A stretch of 64,000 nucleotides of DNA from Lactococcus allomyrinae (GTDB lineage Bacteria; Bacillota; Bacilli; Lactobacillales; Streptococcaceae). Position 1 is the first letter of the stretch. The number at the start of each line of letters is the position of its first letter. This document shows, one piece after another, positions 36,255-45,919 of the stretch. The notes beneath the pieces are model-generated. The model worked only from the letters and a program-made list of their open reading frames with translations, was not told the DNA's origin and did not search any database. The stretch lies in NCBI RefSeq assembly GCF_003627095.1, contig NZ_CP032627.1, positions 2,232,001 through 2,296,000 of the forward strand. The letters are read 5' to 3'. The position numbers and the translations under genes are program-made.

Positions 36255-37046
36255 CTATCTTTCTCCTTTTTCTTTTGGAAAATAATTTCCTAGCATTTGT
36301 GCAGAGAGTTTACTCGTGTTTTCTTCACTGTTAGATTTGCCCATTTGATGTAAAATCTTCGCAAATCCAGCATCAATGCGCTCTGCATCGTTTTCGAGAC
36401 CGACTAAAGCTTCGTTAATCAAATCGCTCAGTTTCATGTTGGTTGGGTTGTCGGTTGAAGCGTGTTCTTCAAGATTGGTCTCTGCGACAAGAGGTGGTAC
36501 AAGTTCGACAACGCGCAAGTTTTTACCAAAATATTTTGCTTGTTCACGTAGTGCATCACTGTAAAAGTGAACGCCAGCTTTTGTCAGGTTATAAATCGGA
36601 TGTGCACCATCTGCAAGGTTGGATAAACCAGATGAAACGTTGATGACAGTGCCGTGATTATCAGCCAAAAGAGGTAAGAATGCCTGAGTTACAGCGATTG
36701 TACCAAGTAAATTGGTATGAATTTCTTCTGTCAGCGCTGACAAATTACCGTCAGAATGCTCAAACAAATTGAGCGCGCGCATGATCCCTGCTGAGTTCAT
36801 GACAACATCAAGTTCTGGAAAATTCGTTTTGATAAAATTGACCAGTTCTAGCACAGAATTTTTGTCATCAATATCACTCGTAAAACCTGCAAAATCAGGA
36901 TTTTCAGCCAACACTGTATCTAGGCGCACTTGATTTCGCGCGGTAATGATTACCTTATTGCCCAACTCCGCAAATCGTTTGGCAAAGCCCAGTCCAATCC
37001 CAGATGTGCCACCAGTAATCAAAATCGTATGTTCTGTAAAAGTCAT
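36255..37046 (-). CDS. short-chain dehydrogenase (DltE-like)
   Basis: 263 residues. TGGTSGIGLG at 12-21, NSAG near 86, Ser of NVSSGLS and YNLTK as catalytic Tyr/Lys. The form of the C-terminus (VVELVPPLVAETNLEEH) matches the DltE group of SDRs, named after a dlt-linked gene, but no dlt genes are near. A palindrome copy (36728-36743) lies in the coding region. First gene of the two-gene SDR operon. Confidence 0.87.
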   Translation of the reverse strand: MTFTEHTILITGGTSGIGLGFAKRFAELGNKVIITARNQVRLDTVLAENPDFAGFTSDIDDKNSVLELVNFIKTNFPELDVVMNSAGIMRALNLFEHSDGNLSALTEEIHTNLLGTIAVTQAFLPLLADNHGTVINVSSGLSNLADGAHPIYNLTKAGVHFYSDALREQAKYFGKNLRVVELVPPLVAETNLEEHASTDNPTNMKLSDLINEALVGLENDAERIDAGFAKILHQMGKSNSEENTSKLSAQMLGNYFPKEKGER

Positions 37047-37091
37047 TGTTATCCTCCAAGAAATTAGTTCATTTGGTTTTTAAAATAAGGT

Positions 37092-37118
37092 TGTTCAGAA
37101 GTAATACGAGCTTCTGAA
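37092..37118. promoter_or_regulatory. 9-bp inverted repeat in the SDR leader
   Basis: GTTCAGAAG and CTTCTGAAC around a nine-base spacer, between the SDR promoter and the first SDR gene; could be an operator or an mRNA stem. Confidence 0.4.
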
Positions 37119-37179
37119 CAATCTAATGAACTTAATAATTATTTGGTTATAATTTTTTGTTTTTATAACTCATGAAAAG

Positions 37180-37220
37180 ATTATACTATCAGAAGTTATA
37201 TTTGTCAAGAATTATAACTT
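37180..37220 (-). promoter_or_regulatory. SDR operon promoter with operator
   Basis: Minus strand TTGACA (37208-37203), 17-bp spacer, TATAAT (37185-37180). The inverted repeat AAGTTATA-N12-TATAACTT (37193-37220) brackets the -35, consistent with TetR-type repression. Confidence 0.75.
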
Positions 37221-37275
37221 ATGTTAGAATGTTTTTATACTATTCTAAAAGTATTTTGGAAGTTAAACAATATTA

Positions 37276-37293
37276 GAAAGGAAATTGAGTTCG
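37276..37293 (+). repeat. 17-bp intergenic repeat, copy 2 (one base longer)
   Basis: GAAAGGAAATTGAGTTCG; same as the other two copies except for one extra A. Confidence 0.55.
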
Positions 37294-37494
37294 GACTCTT
37301 AAAAGTTAGGAAAATAGATGGCTCTACTGTCCATTTGCTAAAATAGAAAAGTCAAAGCAGTTAGCTGGAATAGTAAGAGTAAATGGAAGCCTCATTTTTC
37401 TAATTTTCTACGCTCTTACAAGTGAAATTTTGCGAAACAAAATCTCTTTGGTAGCTTTGACATAGTATTTCAAGTAGTCGTCCTCACATTTAAT

Positions 37495-38034
37495 ATGACA
37501 ACACGAGAAAAAATTCTCCAAGAAACTGAAAATTTTATCCTAAAAAATGGGATAGAGAAACTTACAATATCAAAAATTGCTAAAAAGTTGAATATCAGTC
37601 AACCCGCAATTTACAAGCATTTTAAAAATAAGGAAGAGTTGCTGACCGTCCTCGCTCTTCGATTTCTCAACGAACAGACATTATCTGCGATTTTTCCTTT
37701 TGATACGACGAACTATACGCAAAGAGCCGATATTATCCACGATTGGCTTTGGGCTGTCGCAAGTGCCAAATTTTATGCGCATCAGGAAACACCTGAGATG
37801 TTTGCACTTTACACTACTTATGTTAGTGAAAATCAAACGCTTAGTCAGGAACACATTTTAGAAATGGTTCAGAGCTTACAGCGTGCAGCCGCTCTTTCAA
37901 CACCAGAGCAAGCAGGAGCTTTGATTCAAGCATTTGCTTATTTTCATCATCCGAAAATATCCCCACAGTGGGATAACTTTTTTCAAGAACAATTTGAAAA
38001 TGTTTGGTCACTTATCAAAAAGAGTTTTGAGTAA
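37495..38034 (+). CDS. TetR family transcriptional regulator
   Basis: 179 residues. N-terminal HTH (about 7-50): ISKIAKKLNISQPAIYKHFKNKEELL, canonical. The C-terminal helical domain gives no clue to the ligand. Divergent from the SDR operon, whose promoter carries a perfect inverted repeat, so it probably controls those reductases. No clear Shine-Dalgarno before the ATG. Followed by an 18-bp palindrome terminator. Confidence 0.87.
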   Translation: MTTREKILQETENFILKNGIEKLTISKIAKKLNISQPAIYKHFKNKEELLTVLALRFLNEQTLSAIFPFDTTNYTQRADIIHDWLWAVASAKFYAHQETPEMFALYTTYVSENQTLSQEHILEMVQSLQRAAALSTPEQAGALIQAFAYFHHPKISPQWDNFFQEQFENVWSLIKKSFE

Positions 38035-38114
38035 GTCGGCTATACCCACTTTATAACTCACTCATGTTGACTTTTTATGATAAATGCGCCATAGTAATAA
38101 AAATATCAATAACA

Positions 38115-38145
38115 AAAACCTGTCAGTATGCTGACAGGTTTATTT
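38115..38145 (+). terminator. terminator built on the 18-bp palindrome
   Basis: AAACCTGTCAGTATGCTGACAGGTTT: core 38120-38137, then TATTTTATG. Confidence 0.8.
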
Positions 38146-38166
38146 TATGTGCTAATTGTACTATTT

Positions 38167-40110
38167 TCATTTGATTCTGAATACCATTGCACATCTAGGC
38201 TCAAGAATGATATTGAGTTTTCCTTTTGACCAACCGAAGCTACTTCTTGGTCCAAAACCACCGTATTTTCTATCATCAGTGTCAAAGATTAATTCGGGTT
38301 TTTCTGCAAAGTTAAGGTGGAGCTGTTGCTCATAACTTGGATGAAAATTAAATGCAAAAAGTAAATCCCCTTTTTGATAAGCTAATAGTTTATCAGAATT
38401 TTGCACCCATTGTTGCTTCAAGCTTGCACTGTTTTCCATAAACTTGAAGCGGTGTTCTAAGTTAATCATATCGTTATCAAATGCTAAGAGATATTTGAAA
38501 CGTAAATCTTGATTATCTGCCAAAGACCATTGTCTTCTGGCGTGCTGGTAGCTATCTCCATTGCCCTCACGAGGAAAATCCAGCCATTCTGGATGCCCAA
38601 ATTCGTTGCCCATGAAGTTCAGATAACCCTCTCCAGCAAGGCTGAAAGTTACGAGGCGAATCAGCTTGTGCAACGCAATTGCACGGTCAATAATCAGCGA
38701 TTCACTACCTGTATCCATTTTCCAGTAAATCTCACTATCCGCGAGCCACATCATGATGGTCTTGTCGCCAACAAGCGCCTGATCATGACTTTCTGCATAG
38801 CCAATGTTTTTCTCTCCAGGTCGTCTTGTTGTTAATTCCCACCAGAGTGCCATCAAGTCAAGGTCATCGTCAGATTTTTCTTTAAGTTGTTTAATCCAAA
38901 AATCAGGAATACCCATTGAGAGTCGGTAGTCAAAGCCGATGCCACCAGATGAGATAGGAAGTGCCATACCTGGCATCGCTGACATATCTTCAGCAATCGT
39001 CGTAGCATCAGGATTAACTTGACGGATGAGTTCGTTTGCTAACATCAAATAAGTGACTGCCTCAACATCAGTATTAAGTGAAAAATATTTACTATAATCA
39101 GTGAATGCAGTGCCCAGACCGTGGTCGTGATAAAGCATAGAAGTCACACCATCAAAGCGGAAACCATCAAATTTATAAACATCTATCCAGAATTTCAGAT
39201 TTGAAAGCAAGAAATGCAAGACTTCATCTTTGCCATAATTAAATAATTTCGTGTTCCAAGCAGAATGTTCGCCACGATTACCTTCATGGAAATACTGTGA
39301 AGTTGTGCCGTCAAAGAGATTTAGTCCGTCTCCAACATTTTTCACAGCGTGTGAATGAACAACATCAAGTAATACTCGTAAGCCCATACCATGCGCTGTA
39401 TCAATCAGTTCCATCAAATCCTCAGGTTTACCAAAGCGACTTGATATTGCAAAGAAATTGGATACTTGATAGCCAAAGCTAGCATAAAGTGGATGCTCCA
39501 TAATTGCCATTAATTGAATTGTATTGTAACCATCTTTTTTGATGCGAGGTAAGACATCGCGTGTAAATTCTTTGTAGCTATTAATCCGATAGTCTTCTGT
39601 GGAGATACCAATGTGTGCTTCATAAATTAAAGGTGCTTCTGTGAGGCTTGGTGCTTTGTGTTTCCATTCATACTGTGGGTGTGTAATCACACCATCCATC
39701 TCATAACGCTCATTTTGCACAGCATACATAATATAGCTCGGAACACGATAAACAGTTTGACCATCTTTCAAGAGTAATTTTACTTTAACTTTTGAACCGA
39801 TAGGGAGCATACCAGGAGTAGAAATTTCCCAAGTGCCACCATAGGCAGACCTGAGTTCAAAATTATTTTCCCAGTTATTAAAATCTCCAACTAGCCAAGC
39901 TTTAGTAGCAGCAGGTGCCCATTCACGAAAAGTCCAATGATTTTTTTCCTGTTGGAATCCGAAATATTTATATCCGTTTGCAAAGTCAGAGAGAGTACCG
40001 TCAGTACCCAATAAACGCTTTTTTGTACGTGCATACTCAAAAAGCCTTAAAGATAAATCCTCTTTGAAGGGTTCGAGGTAAGGGTCATAGTCTAAAATAC
40101 TTAAAGGCAT
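38167..40110 (-). CDS. glgB: 1,4-alpha-glucan branching enzyme, eukaryote-like (GH13_8 type)
   Basis: 647 residues. N-terminal carbohydrate-binding module 48 (about 55-150; FREWAPAATKAWLVGDFNNW), GH13 barrel and C-terminal beta domain. Nucleophile Asp near 320 in DGFRFDGVTSML, acid Glu near 374 in IAEDMS, third Asp near 442 in ESHDQ. The phrases GVTSMLYHDHG, YAESHDQALVGDKTI and GNEFGHPEWLDFPR are those of the eukaryotic GBE1/plant SBE type, not of the usual bacterial GlgB (GH13_9). It is not in a glg operon. Likely acquired by transfer; would add alpha-1,6 branches to glycogen-like glucans. Confidence 0.88.
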   Translation of the reverse strand: MPLSILDYDPYLEPFKEDLSLRLFEYARTKKRLLGTDGTLSDFANGYKYFGFQQEKNHWTFREWAPAATKAWLVGDFNNWENNFELRSAYGGTWEISTPGMLPIGSKVKVKLLLKDGQTVYRVPSYIMYAVQNERYEMDGVITHPQYEWKHKAPSLTEAPLIYEAHIGISTEDYRINSYKEFTRDVLPRIKKDGYNTIQLMAIMEHPLYASFGYQVSNFFAISSRFGKPEDLMELIDTAHGMGLRVLLDVVHSHAVKNVGDGLNLFDGTTSQYFHEGNRGEHSAWNTKLFNYGKDEVLHFLLSNLKFWIDVYKFDGFRFDGVTSMLYHDHGLGTAFTDYSKYFSLNTDVEAVTYLMLANELIRQVNPDATTIAEDMSAMPGMALPISSGGIGFDYRLSMGIPDFWIKQLKEKSDDDLDLMALWWELTTRRPGEKNIGYAESHDQALVGDKTIMMWLADSEIYWKMDTGSESLIIDRAIALHKLIRLVTFSLAGEGYLNFMGNEFGHPEWLDFPREGNGDSYQHARRQWSLADNQDLRFKYLLAFDNDMINLEHRFKFMENSASLKQQWVQNSDKLLAYQKGDLLFAFNFHPSYEQQLHLNFAEKPELIFDTDDRKYGGFGPRSSFGWSKGKLNIILEPRCAMVFRIK

Positions 40111-40174
40111 AATGTCCTCCTTTTTTAAGATAGAGTTGAAATTAATAATTATTTAAAGTCAATTTCATACTAGT

Positions 40175-40347
40175 CCATCTCTAAATCAAATCTGCGTTAG
40201 CAGATTTGGCAGTTTAACTGCGCTTATATTGTATTGAGAAAAGCGTTGCTTTTCTTATCCACAATATTTGACACGTTGCATCAAGCGCAAGAGATGGTTT
40301 ACATTTACGAAAACTTTAATTTCTAAAAGTTCCTTTTAGAAATTAAA
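40175..40347. repeat. multibranched inverted-repeat element upstream of glgB
   Basis: An outer stem CCATCTCT (40175-40182)/AGAGATGG (40290-40297) encloses CAAATCTGC-GTTA-GCAGATTTG (40187-40208), GCAGTT-T-AACTGC (40209-40221) and a nested pair ATATTGT (40226-40232)/ACAATAT (40261-40267) around AGAAAAGC-GTT-GCTTTTCT (40237-40255). Just outside is a perfect 15-base arm hairpin with loop TTC (40315-40347). It could fold in either strand and lies in the glgB leader. Confidence 0.65.
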
Positions 40348-40565
40348 CAGTATGGTACATTTTTGCGTTATTGGAGTTAAGCAACAGACCATGCTTGAGA
40401 AAAGTAAAGTTGACTTCATACATTTATTAAATGTCGCACTCAAATTTGTCCAATTATCCTAGACCTATTTTATCATTTTTGTAAAGGTTTTCATAACAAA
40501 AATATGATAAAAATGAAATAAACTATATTTTGTCAAAATTATGCGTAAAATTTTTATACTATCGA
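40348..40565. other. AT-rich spacer upstream of glgB
   Basis: No gene. A TTGACA-like box on the minus strand near 40538-40533 could drive glgB with a 400-nt leader; the same sequence reads TTGTCA on the plus strand. Confidence 0.3.
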
Positions 40566-40727
40566 AATTTGTAAGTTCTGATTAATTAATCCAATCAAGT
40601 CTCACTAACACGATCAGTGTGTATTGATATAAGAGTGCTAATCACTTGATGCAGTAGCCAAGGTTGAAACTCTGTGGATAAATAATGAAAGGGAAACGTT
40701 CTGTCAGCACTGACAGATTTTTTAAGA
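40566..40727 (+). ncRNA. possible small RNA ending in a palindrome terminator
   Basis: A plus-strand terminator, CTGTCAGCACTGACAG plus ATTTTTT (40701-40723), has no coding gene in front of it. Upstream, ATCAAGT (about 40592) pairs with ACTTGAT (about 40643) around the smaller stem ACAC-GATCA-GTGT, and a TATACT -10-like box is at about 40556-40561. This pattern suggests a short structured transcript. No known RNA family recognised. Confidence 0.35.
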
Positions 40728-40752
40728 ATCTTGTCAGCGTATATCTGAGCCT

Positions 40753-41178
40753 TTATTGACTAAAACCGAACCAAGGGTCTTCTTCGTCAGCGAGCATCTC
40801 TTGATTAGCAGCAAAAGGAGAAGTATCAGGAGCTTCAATAATAGGTGAAACAGCAGTAAAAAGTTGTTCAGGAAGATTACTGGTTGCAAAGTATTCAGTT
40901 TTAACATTATTATCTGTACTTGAAATCTCACTAAAGTGATTAGAAGTGTCAGTGAGTACTGACGGATTTTTGTCAGTATTTTTTGAGAGATTTGTCAGTG
41001 CACTTGAACCATCAGCGAAAAAATGACCCTCCAAATATTGAATATAATCATAAAACTCTGTCAGAAGTTCATGATAATAAATCATCTCACTCGTATTATC
41101 AATACTTTCAAAAGTACCTTGAGCTTCACCCCAACGCTCAGCAATGTGTTTACTCTTCATAAAATCATTATAGTTCAT
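40753..41178 (-). CDS. hypothetical protein, Ser/Thr/Asn-rich C-terminal half
   Basis: 141 residues, no membrane segment. N-terminal part (1-60) is aromatic and charged and may be folded (ERWGEAQGTFESIDNTSEMIYYHELLTEF); the rest is low complexity and ends in EEDPWFGFSQ. Four TGTCAG/CTGACA sites at 40946-41000 encode LTNLS and SVLTDT, so part of the tail derives from or tolerates the repeat. Family not recognised. Confidence 0.6.
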   Translation of the reverse strand: MNYNDFMKSKHIAERWGEAQGTFESIDNTSEMIYYHELLTEFYDYIQYLEGHFFADGSSALTNLSKNTDKNPSVLTDTSNHFSEISSTDNNVKTEYFATSNLPEQLFTAVSPIIEAPDTSPFAANQEMLADEEDPWFGFSQ

Positions 41179-41294
41179 TTGGTATCCTCACATTTTAAAT
41201 AGTATATAACCTTTACCAATCCATCCACTGTAAAAAGCAACAACAAATTGATACTACTAGACTATTTTTGATGGAACAAAATATAGTTTTGGTA

Positions 41295-41314
41295 TATAAT
41301 CCCGTGGGATTATA
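41295..41314. repeat. small perfect hairpin
   Basis: ATAATCC and GGATTAT around CGTG, in the gap between the hypothetical gene and tRNA-Thr. Purpose unknown. Confidence 0.35.
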
Positions 41315-41418
41315 GATGTGACTATCATAAACTTATTATAACGTAAACTTTATAGAAATATCGAAACTAGGCAAGAAGAAAACCACTTCTATCAAGAGAT
41401 AAAAGTGGTTTATTTTAA

Positions 41419-41491
41419 TGCCGACTATAGGAATCGAACCTACGACCCCTTCGTTACGAGTGAAGTGCTCTACCGACTGAGCTAAGTCGGC
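41419..41491 (-). tRNA. tRNA-Thr (anticodon CGT)
   Basis: 73 nt. Acceptor GCCGACT/AGTCGGC, D-arm AGCTCAGTCGGTAGAGC, anticodon loop CTCGTAA giving CGT, T-arm with GGTTCGATTCC. The anticodon stem CTTCA/CGAAG has one A-C mismatch next to the loop. No encoded CCA. Confidence 0.92.
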
Positions 41492-41524
41492 ATTATAGTG
41501 AAAGTGAAAAAATCCACTTCCATT

Positions 41525-41553
41525 ATGATACAACTTTTTATATTAAATTTCAA
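41525..41553 (-). promoter_or_regulatory. promoter of tRNA-Thr
   Basis: Minus strand TTGAAA (41553-41548), 17-bp spacer, TATCAT (41530-41525), just after tgt. Confidence 0.65.
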
Positions 41554-41556
41554 GAA

Positions 41557-42915
<1,359 letters not shown>

Positions 42916-43055
42916 TATAAGTATAACAAAAAATACCATGTTTTAATAGGGGAACTTTAATAAAAATCAGGCGAAAGTCTTAGTAAATTTTACAGTTTTA
43001 CTGGTATAATAATATTAAGATAAGAACAGGATAAGAAGATGAGGAGGAAAATTTT

Positions 43056-43751
43056 ATGCCAAGAAGAGTATTAAAGGAGCAAGCTAAAGAAGCACTAAGA
43101 GATAACTTTATGGCGAAGATGTTGCTATTTATCATCCCGATTGTTTTGGGGATTTTAGGTGGTGGAAATGGAATTCGTACGTCTTTAGAGCATGGAAATA
43201 TGCATGGAGATACACTTTCTAATGCCGCTTGGGTGGCGATAACATTCTTTGGGCTTTTGGGTGTGATTATTGGGATTGCAATCACTCTGTTTGTGACAGT
43301 AGTAACGACTGGAGCGATTTTTAATTATATTAAGATTTTCCGTGGAGAACGTGCTAATCCACAGTTTAACAATGTTTTTGTACCTTTTCATGATGGTTCT
43401 GCCGGCAAGATTATTTTGTTGAATGTTGTGAAAGGACTGATTTTAATTTTACTTGCTTTCATTCCAATAATTGGTTGGGCGATTGGGATTTATCTTTCTC
43501 TGGGCTGGTCGCAATCAACATATATTTTGTTTGACCAGTTGGAACATGACAAATATACAGGAGTGATGGATGTTCTGCGAGATTCAGCGACGATGATGAA
43601 AGGGCTGCGCGGCGATTACTTTGTGTTTAGTTTCAGCTTCTTCTGGTGGTACGTGCTGTACGGAATTTCTGGCGGACTCGCGGGATTTTGGACAATGCCT
43701 TATATTAATATGGCTCGTGTTGCTTATTATGAAAATATTGGTCGCTTATAA
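43056..43751 (+). CDS. DUF975 family membrane protein
   Basis: 231 residues with about five membrane segments and the opening RRVLKEQAKEALRDNFMAKML typical of DUF975. Function unknown. TATAAT (about 43005-43010) and GAGGAGGA upstream give promoter and ribosome site. Ends in an 18-bp palindrome terminator shared with the convergent MFS gene. Confidence 0.85.
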   Translation: MPRRVLKEQAKEALRDNFMAKMLLFIIPIVLGILGGGNGIRTSLEHGNMHGDTLSNAAWVAITFFGLLGVIIGIAITLFVTVVTTGAIFNYIKIFRGERANPQFNNVFVPFHDGSAGKIILLNVVKGLILILLAFIPIIGWAIGIYLSLGWSQSTYILFDQLEHDKYTGVMDVLRDSATMMKGLRGDYFVFSFSFFWWYVLYGISGGLAGFWTMPYINMARVAYYENIGRL

Positions 43752-43783
43752 AAAGTTCTGTCAGTATACTGACAGAACTTTTT
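43751..43783. terminator. bidirectional terminator built on the 18-bp palindrome
   Basis: AAAAGTT-CTGTCAGTATACTGACAG-AACTTTTTT; the core (43758-43775) is perfect and the flanks extend the stem by six pairs. Confidence 0.9.
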
Positions 43784-43818
43784 TGTAATGACTTCAATTT
43801 AAAAGTACTGATGAAAAA

Positions 43819-44997
43819 TTATCTATTCTTTTTGACGTGTCGTCCATGCAGTAAGTAATAAATAAATGCAATAATAATTGAGAAAATTGCAGAAGCAAAA
43901 TAAAGATTGCGATAGCCAAGTAAAGGCATGATTAGCCCAAGGATAAATGGACCAAATCCGACACCCATATCCATTAAACCAAAGAAAGTTGAAGTTGCGA
44001 CACCTAAACGTTCAAACCCAGAAGTACGAATCGCGATAGCCTGACCAAAAGGAGAGAATGAGCCATAGCCTAAACCGATAAAAATGGCGGCAACTAAGAG
44101 CATCCAACCAGAATGTGCTAGGCCAATCAAGAACAACCCGATCGCGAAGAATAAGTAGGTCGGATACATGACAAAGTTATCTCCGTGAGTGTCAAAAATT
44201 CGACCAGTCAATGGACGAGAAATAAGGACGGTGACAGCATAGACAAGAAAGAAGAAGGAAGCGGCTTGTGCAAGATGAATAGATGAAGCATAGGCATCCA
44301 TGAATGATAAAATACTCGAATATGCAATACCTATCAGAAAGGCGATGAGTGAAATAGGCAGAGCCTTCTTCTCAAAATAATTTGACCAAGCAAATTTTTT
44401 CTTTTTGTCAGTACTGACAGAAGTGTTAGTTGTTGTTTTAGGGATATGTAGGAGAAAAATCCCGATAAGAGCAACAAAAAGTAAAATAGCAGACAGAATA
44501 ATGAGGATGTTAAAACCAGAACTTGCATAAAGAAACATAGATAGAAATGGTCCAACGGCAGAAGACAATGTTACAGAAAGAGCATAATATCCAATCCCTT
44601 CACCGCGACGTGAAGCAGGGACGATGGCTCCAGCAAGTGTTCCTGAGGCAGTTGCGGCGATACCAAATCCGACACCATGAATTAATCGAAGAAGTAAGAG
44701 CAGACCAACGCTGTGAACAGCAAAATAACCAAAAGTAAGAATAAAATAAATAATTGTACCAATATAAAGAAGTTTTTTTGCTCCAAAACGTTTCATATTG
44801 TTCCCTGTCCAGAGTCTGGCAATGAAACCACCGACAATAAAAATACCAGATAAGATACCGGCAATACTGGCTGAGGCATGATATTCAGTCATTGCCATCG
44901 AACCGATGACAACGGTGGGTAAGTAGAAGACGAGATAAAAGATAAAGTTTAGTAGCATATTAATGACAAAGGTCATTGTCCATAATTTTTCTTTCAA
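43819..44997 (-). CDS. MFS transporter
   Basis: 392 residues, 12 membrane segments, with the loop-2/3 motif NMKRFGAKKLLYIG and a second LTGRIFDTHGDNFV in the middle. Resembles drug/metabolite exporters of the YdhP/YfkF kind, substrate unknown. A palindrome copy (44405-44420) encodes SVSTD in the central cytoplasmic loop, where an extra hydrophilic stretch would be harmless. Confidence 0.87.
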   Translation of the reverse strand: MKEKLWTMTFVINMLLNFIFYLVFYLPTVVIGSMAMTEYHASASIAGILSGIFIVGGFIARLWTGNNMKRFGAKKLLYIGTIIYFILTFGYFAVHSVGLLLLLRLIHGVGFGIAATASGTLAGAIVPASRRGEGIGYYALSVTLSSAVGPFLSMFLYASSGFNILIILSAILLFVALIGIFLLHIPKTTTNTSVSTDKKKKFAWSNYFEKKALPISLIAFLIGIAYSSILSFMDAYASSIHLAQAASFFFLVYAVTVLISRPLTGRIFDTHGDNFVMYPTYLFFAIGLFLIGLAHSGWMLLVAAIFIGLGYGSFSPFGQAIAIRTSGFERLGVATSTFFGLMDMGVGFGPFILGLIMPLLGYRNLYFASAIFSIIIAFIYYLLHGRHVKKNR

Positions 44998-45382
44998 GTG
45001 AAGAGAGTCCTTTCAAATAATAAATTTTTTATACCATGGTTTTTTGTTGTGAAAAAAGGCAACGTATCAACGTTGCTGCACAAGCTCACAACACAAAACG
45101 GCGCTATCCCTCATTAATCTGCTCATAAGATGCTTTTACAAGTTAGAAACACGGGGTTATTTTAATGTGAATGCGCAATCATTTTGTATGAAAACAGACA
45201 AAACTCTCGTACGTGGACGAGAGTTTTGTGTAATTCGACTTTTTTATTTTATCAAAAATCTGAGTAAATATGTTGTATAGACTACTTTGAGCTATTTGTG
45301 TATTGGCTTCCACGTTAAAGTTTATAGGGTATTATGAGTGTTGACTAGAGTGTCATGATATTGATTTTAAGCTAATTTACCA
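44998..45382. other. 385-bp gap with hairpin elements
   Basis: No gene. TGTTGTGA (about 45046) pairs with TCACAACA (about 45088) around the hairpin GCAACGT-ATCA-ACGTTGC (45059-45076), in the MFS leader. A separate perfect 13-bp stem ACAAAACTCTCGT (45198-45210)/ACGAGAGTTTTGT (45217-45229) is a likely terminator of the CoA-binding protein transcript. Confidence 0.55.
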
Positions 45383-45820
45383 TTACTTTTTTCCTAGTCC
45401 AGAATAGGCATACTCAATCTTGATGCAGCGGTTCATAACAATGTCATTTTTCCCTGCGGCACGCAGAATTTGTTCAGCTTCTTTTGATTGAAGACCAAGC
45501 TGTGCCCAAAAAACATCGGCATTCGTATCTACAAAGTCACGTGCAACATCTGCTAAAAATTCGCTTCGACGGAAAACATCAACAATGTCAATATGAATAG
45601 GAACATCCTTGATAGAGGCATAAACTTTTTCGCCGAGTAACTCTTGTCCTTCAAGAAGTGGGTTAACAGGAATGATTTTGTAACCATTTTTTTGCAGTCC
45701 TTGTGCGATAAGATAAGAAGAACGGTCAGTTTTGTTTGAAATACCGACAACTGCGATTGTTTTTGCTTTTTTGAGATAGTCAAAAAGTTGTTCCTGACTA
45801 GGATTTTCAAATTCGTACAT
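45383..45820 (-). CDS. CoA-binding protein (YccU-like)
   Basis: 145 residues, Rossmann CoA-binding domain: TIAVVGISNKTDRSSYLIAQGLQKNGYKIIPVNP at the N-terminus, then VDVFRRSE and the C-terminal NDIVMNRCIKIEY with the conserved Cys. Family length fits YccU/DUF-type single-domain members of unknown role. Monocistronic on the minus strand. Confidence 0.88.
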   Translation of the reverse strand: MYEFENPSQEQLFDYLKKAKTIAVVGISNKTDRSSYLIAQGLQKNGYKIIPVNPLLEGQELLGEKVYASIKDVPIHIDIVDVFRRSEFLADVARDFVDTNADVFWAQLGLQSKEAEQILRAAGKNDIVMNRCIKIEYAYSGLGKK

Positions 45821-45904
45821 GATGATTCCTCCAATAATTTATAGTGCAAATCATAATCAGCTAATCAAAGCTTTGTTATTTTTTCTATTTCTATTATAAC
45901 ACTA

Positions 45905-45919
45905 TGCTATAATTAAGCT
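45905..45919 (+). promoter_or_regulatory. extended -10 promoter of the nuclease gene, leaderless geometry
   Basis: TGC-TATAAT (45905-45913) ends 6 nt before ATG 45920; no Shine-Dalgarno. Confidence 0.65.

Noticed and set aside
41462-41492. TATAAT directly before tRNA-Thr on the minus strand as its promoter
   Set aside because: It abuts the mature 5' end, leaving no room for a start site; TTGAAA-17-TATCAT slightly upstream fits better.
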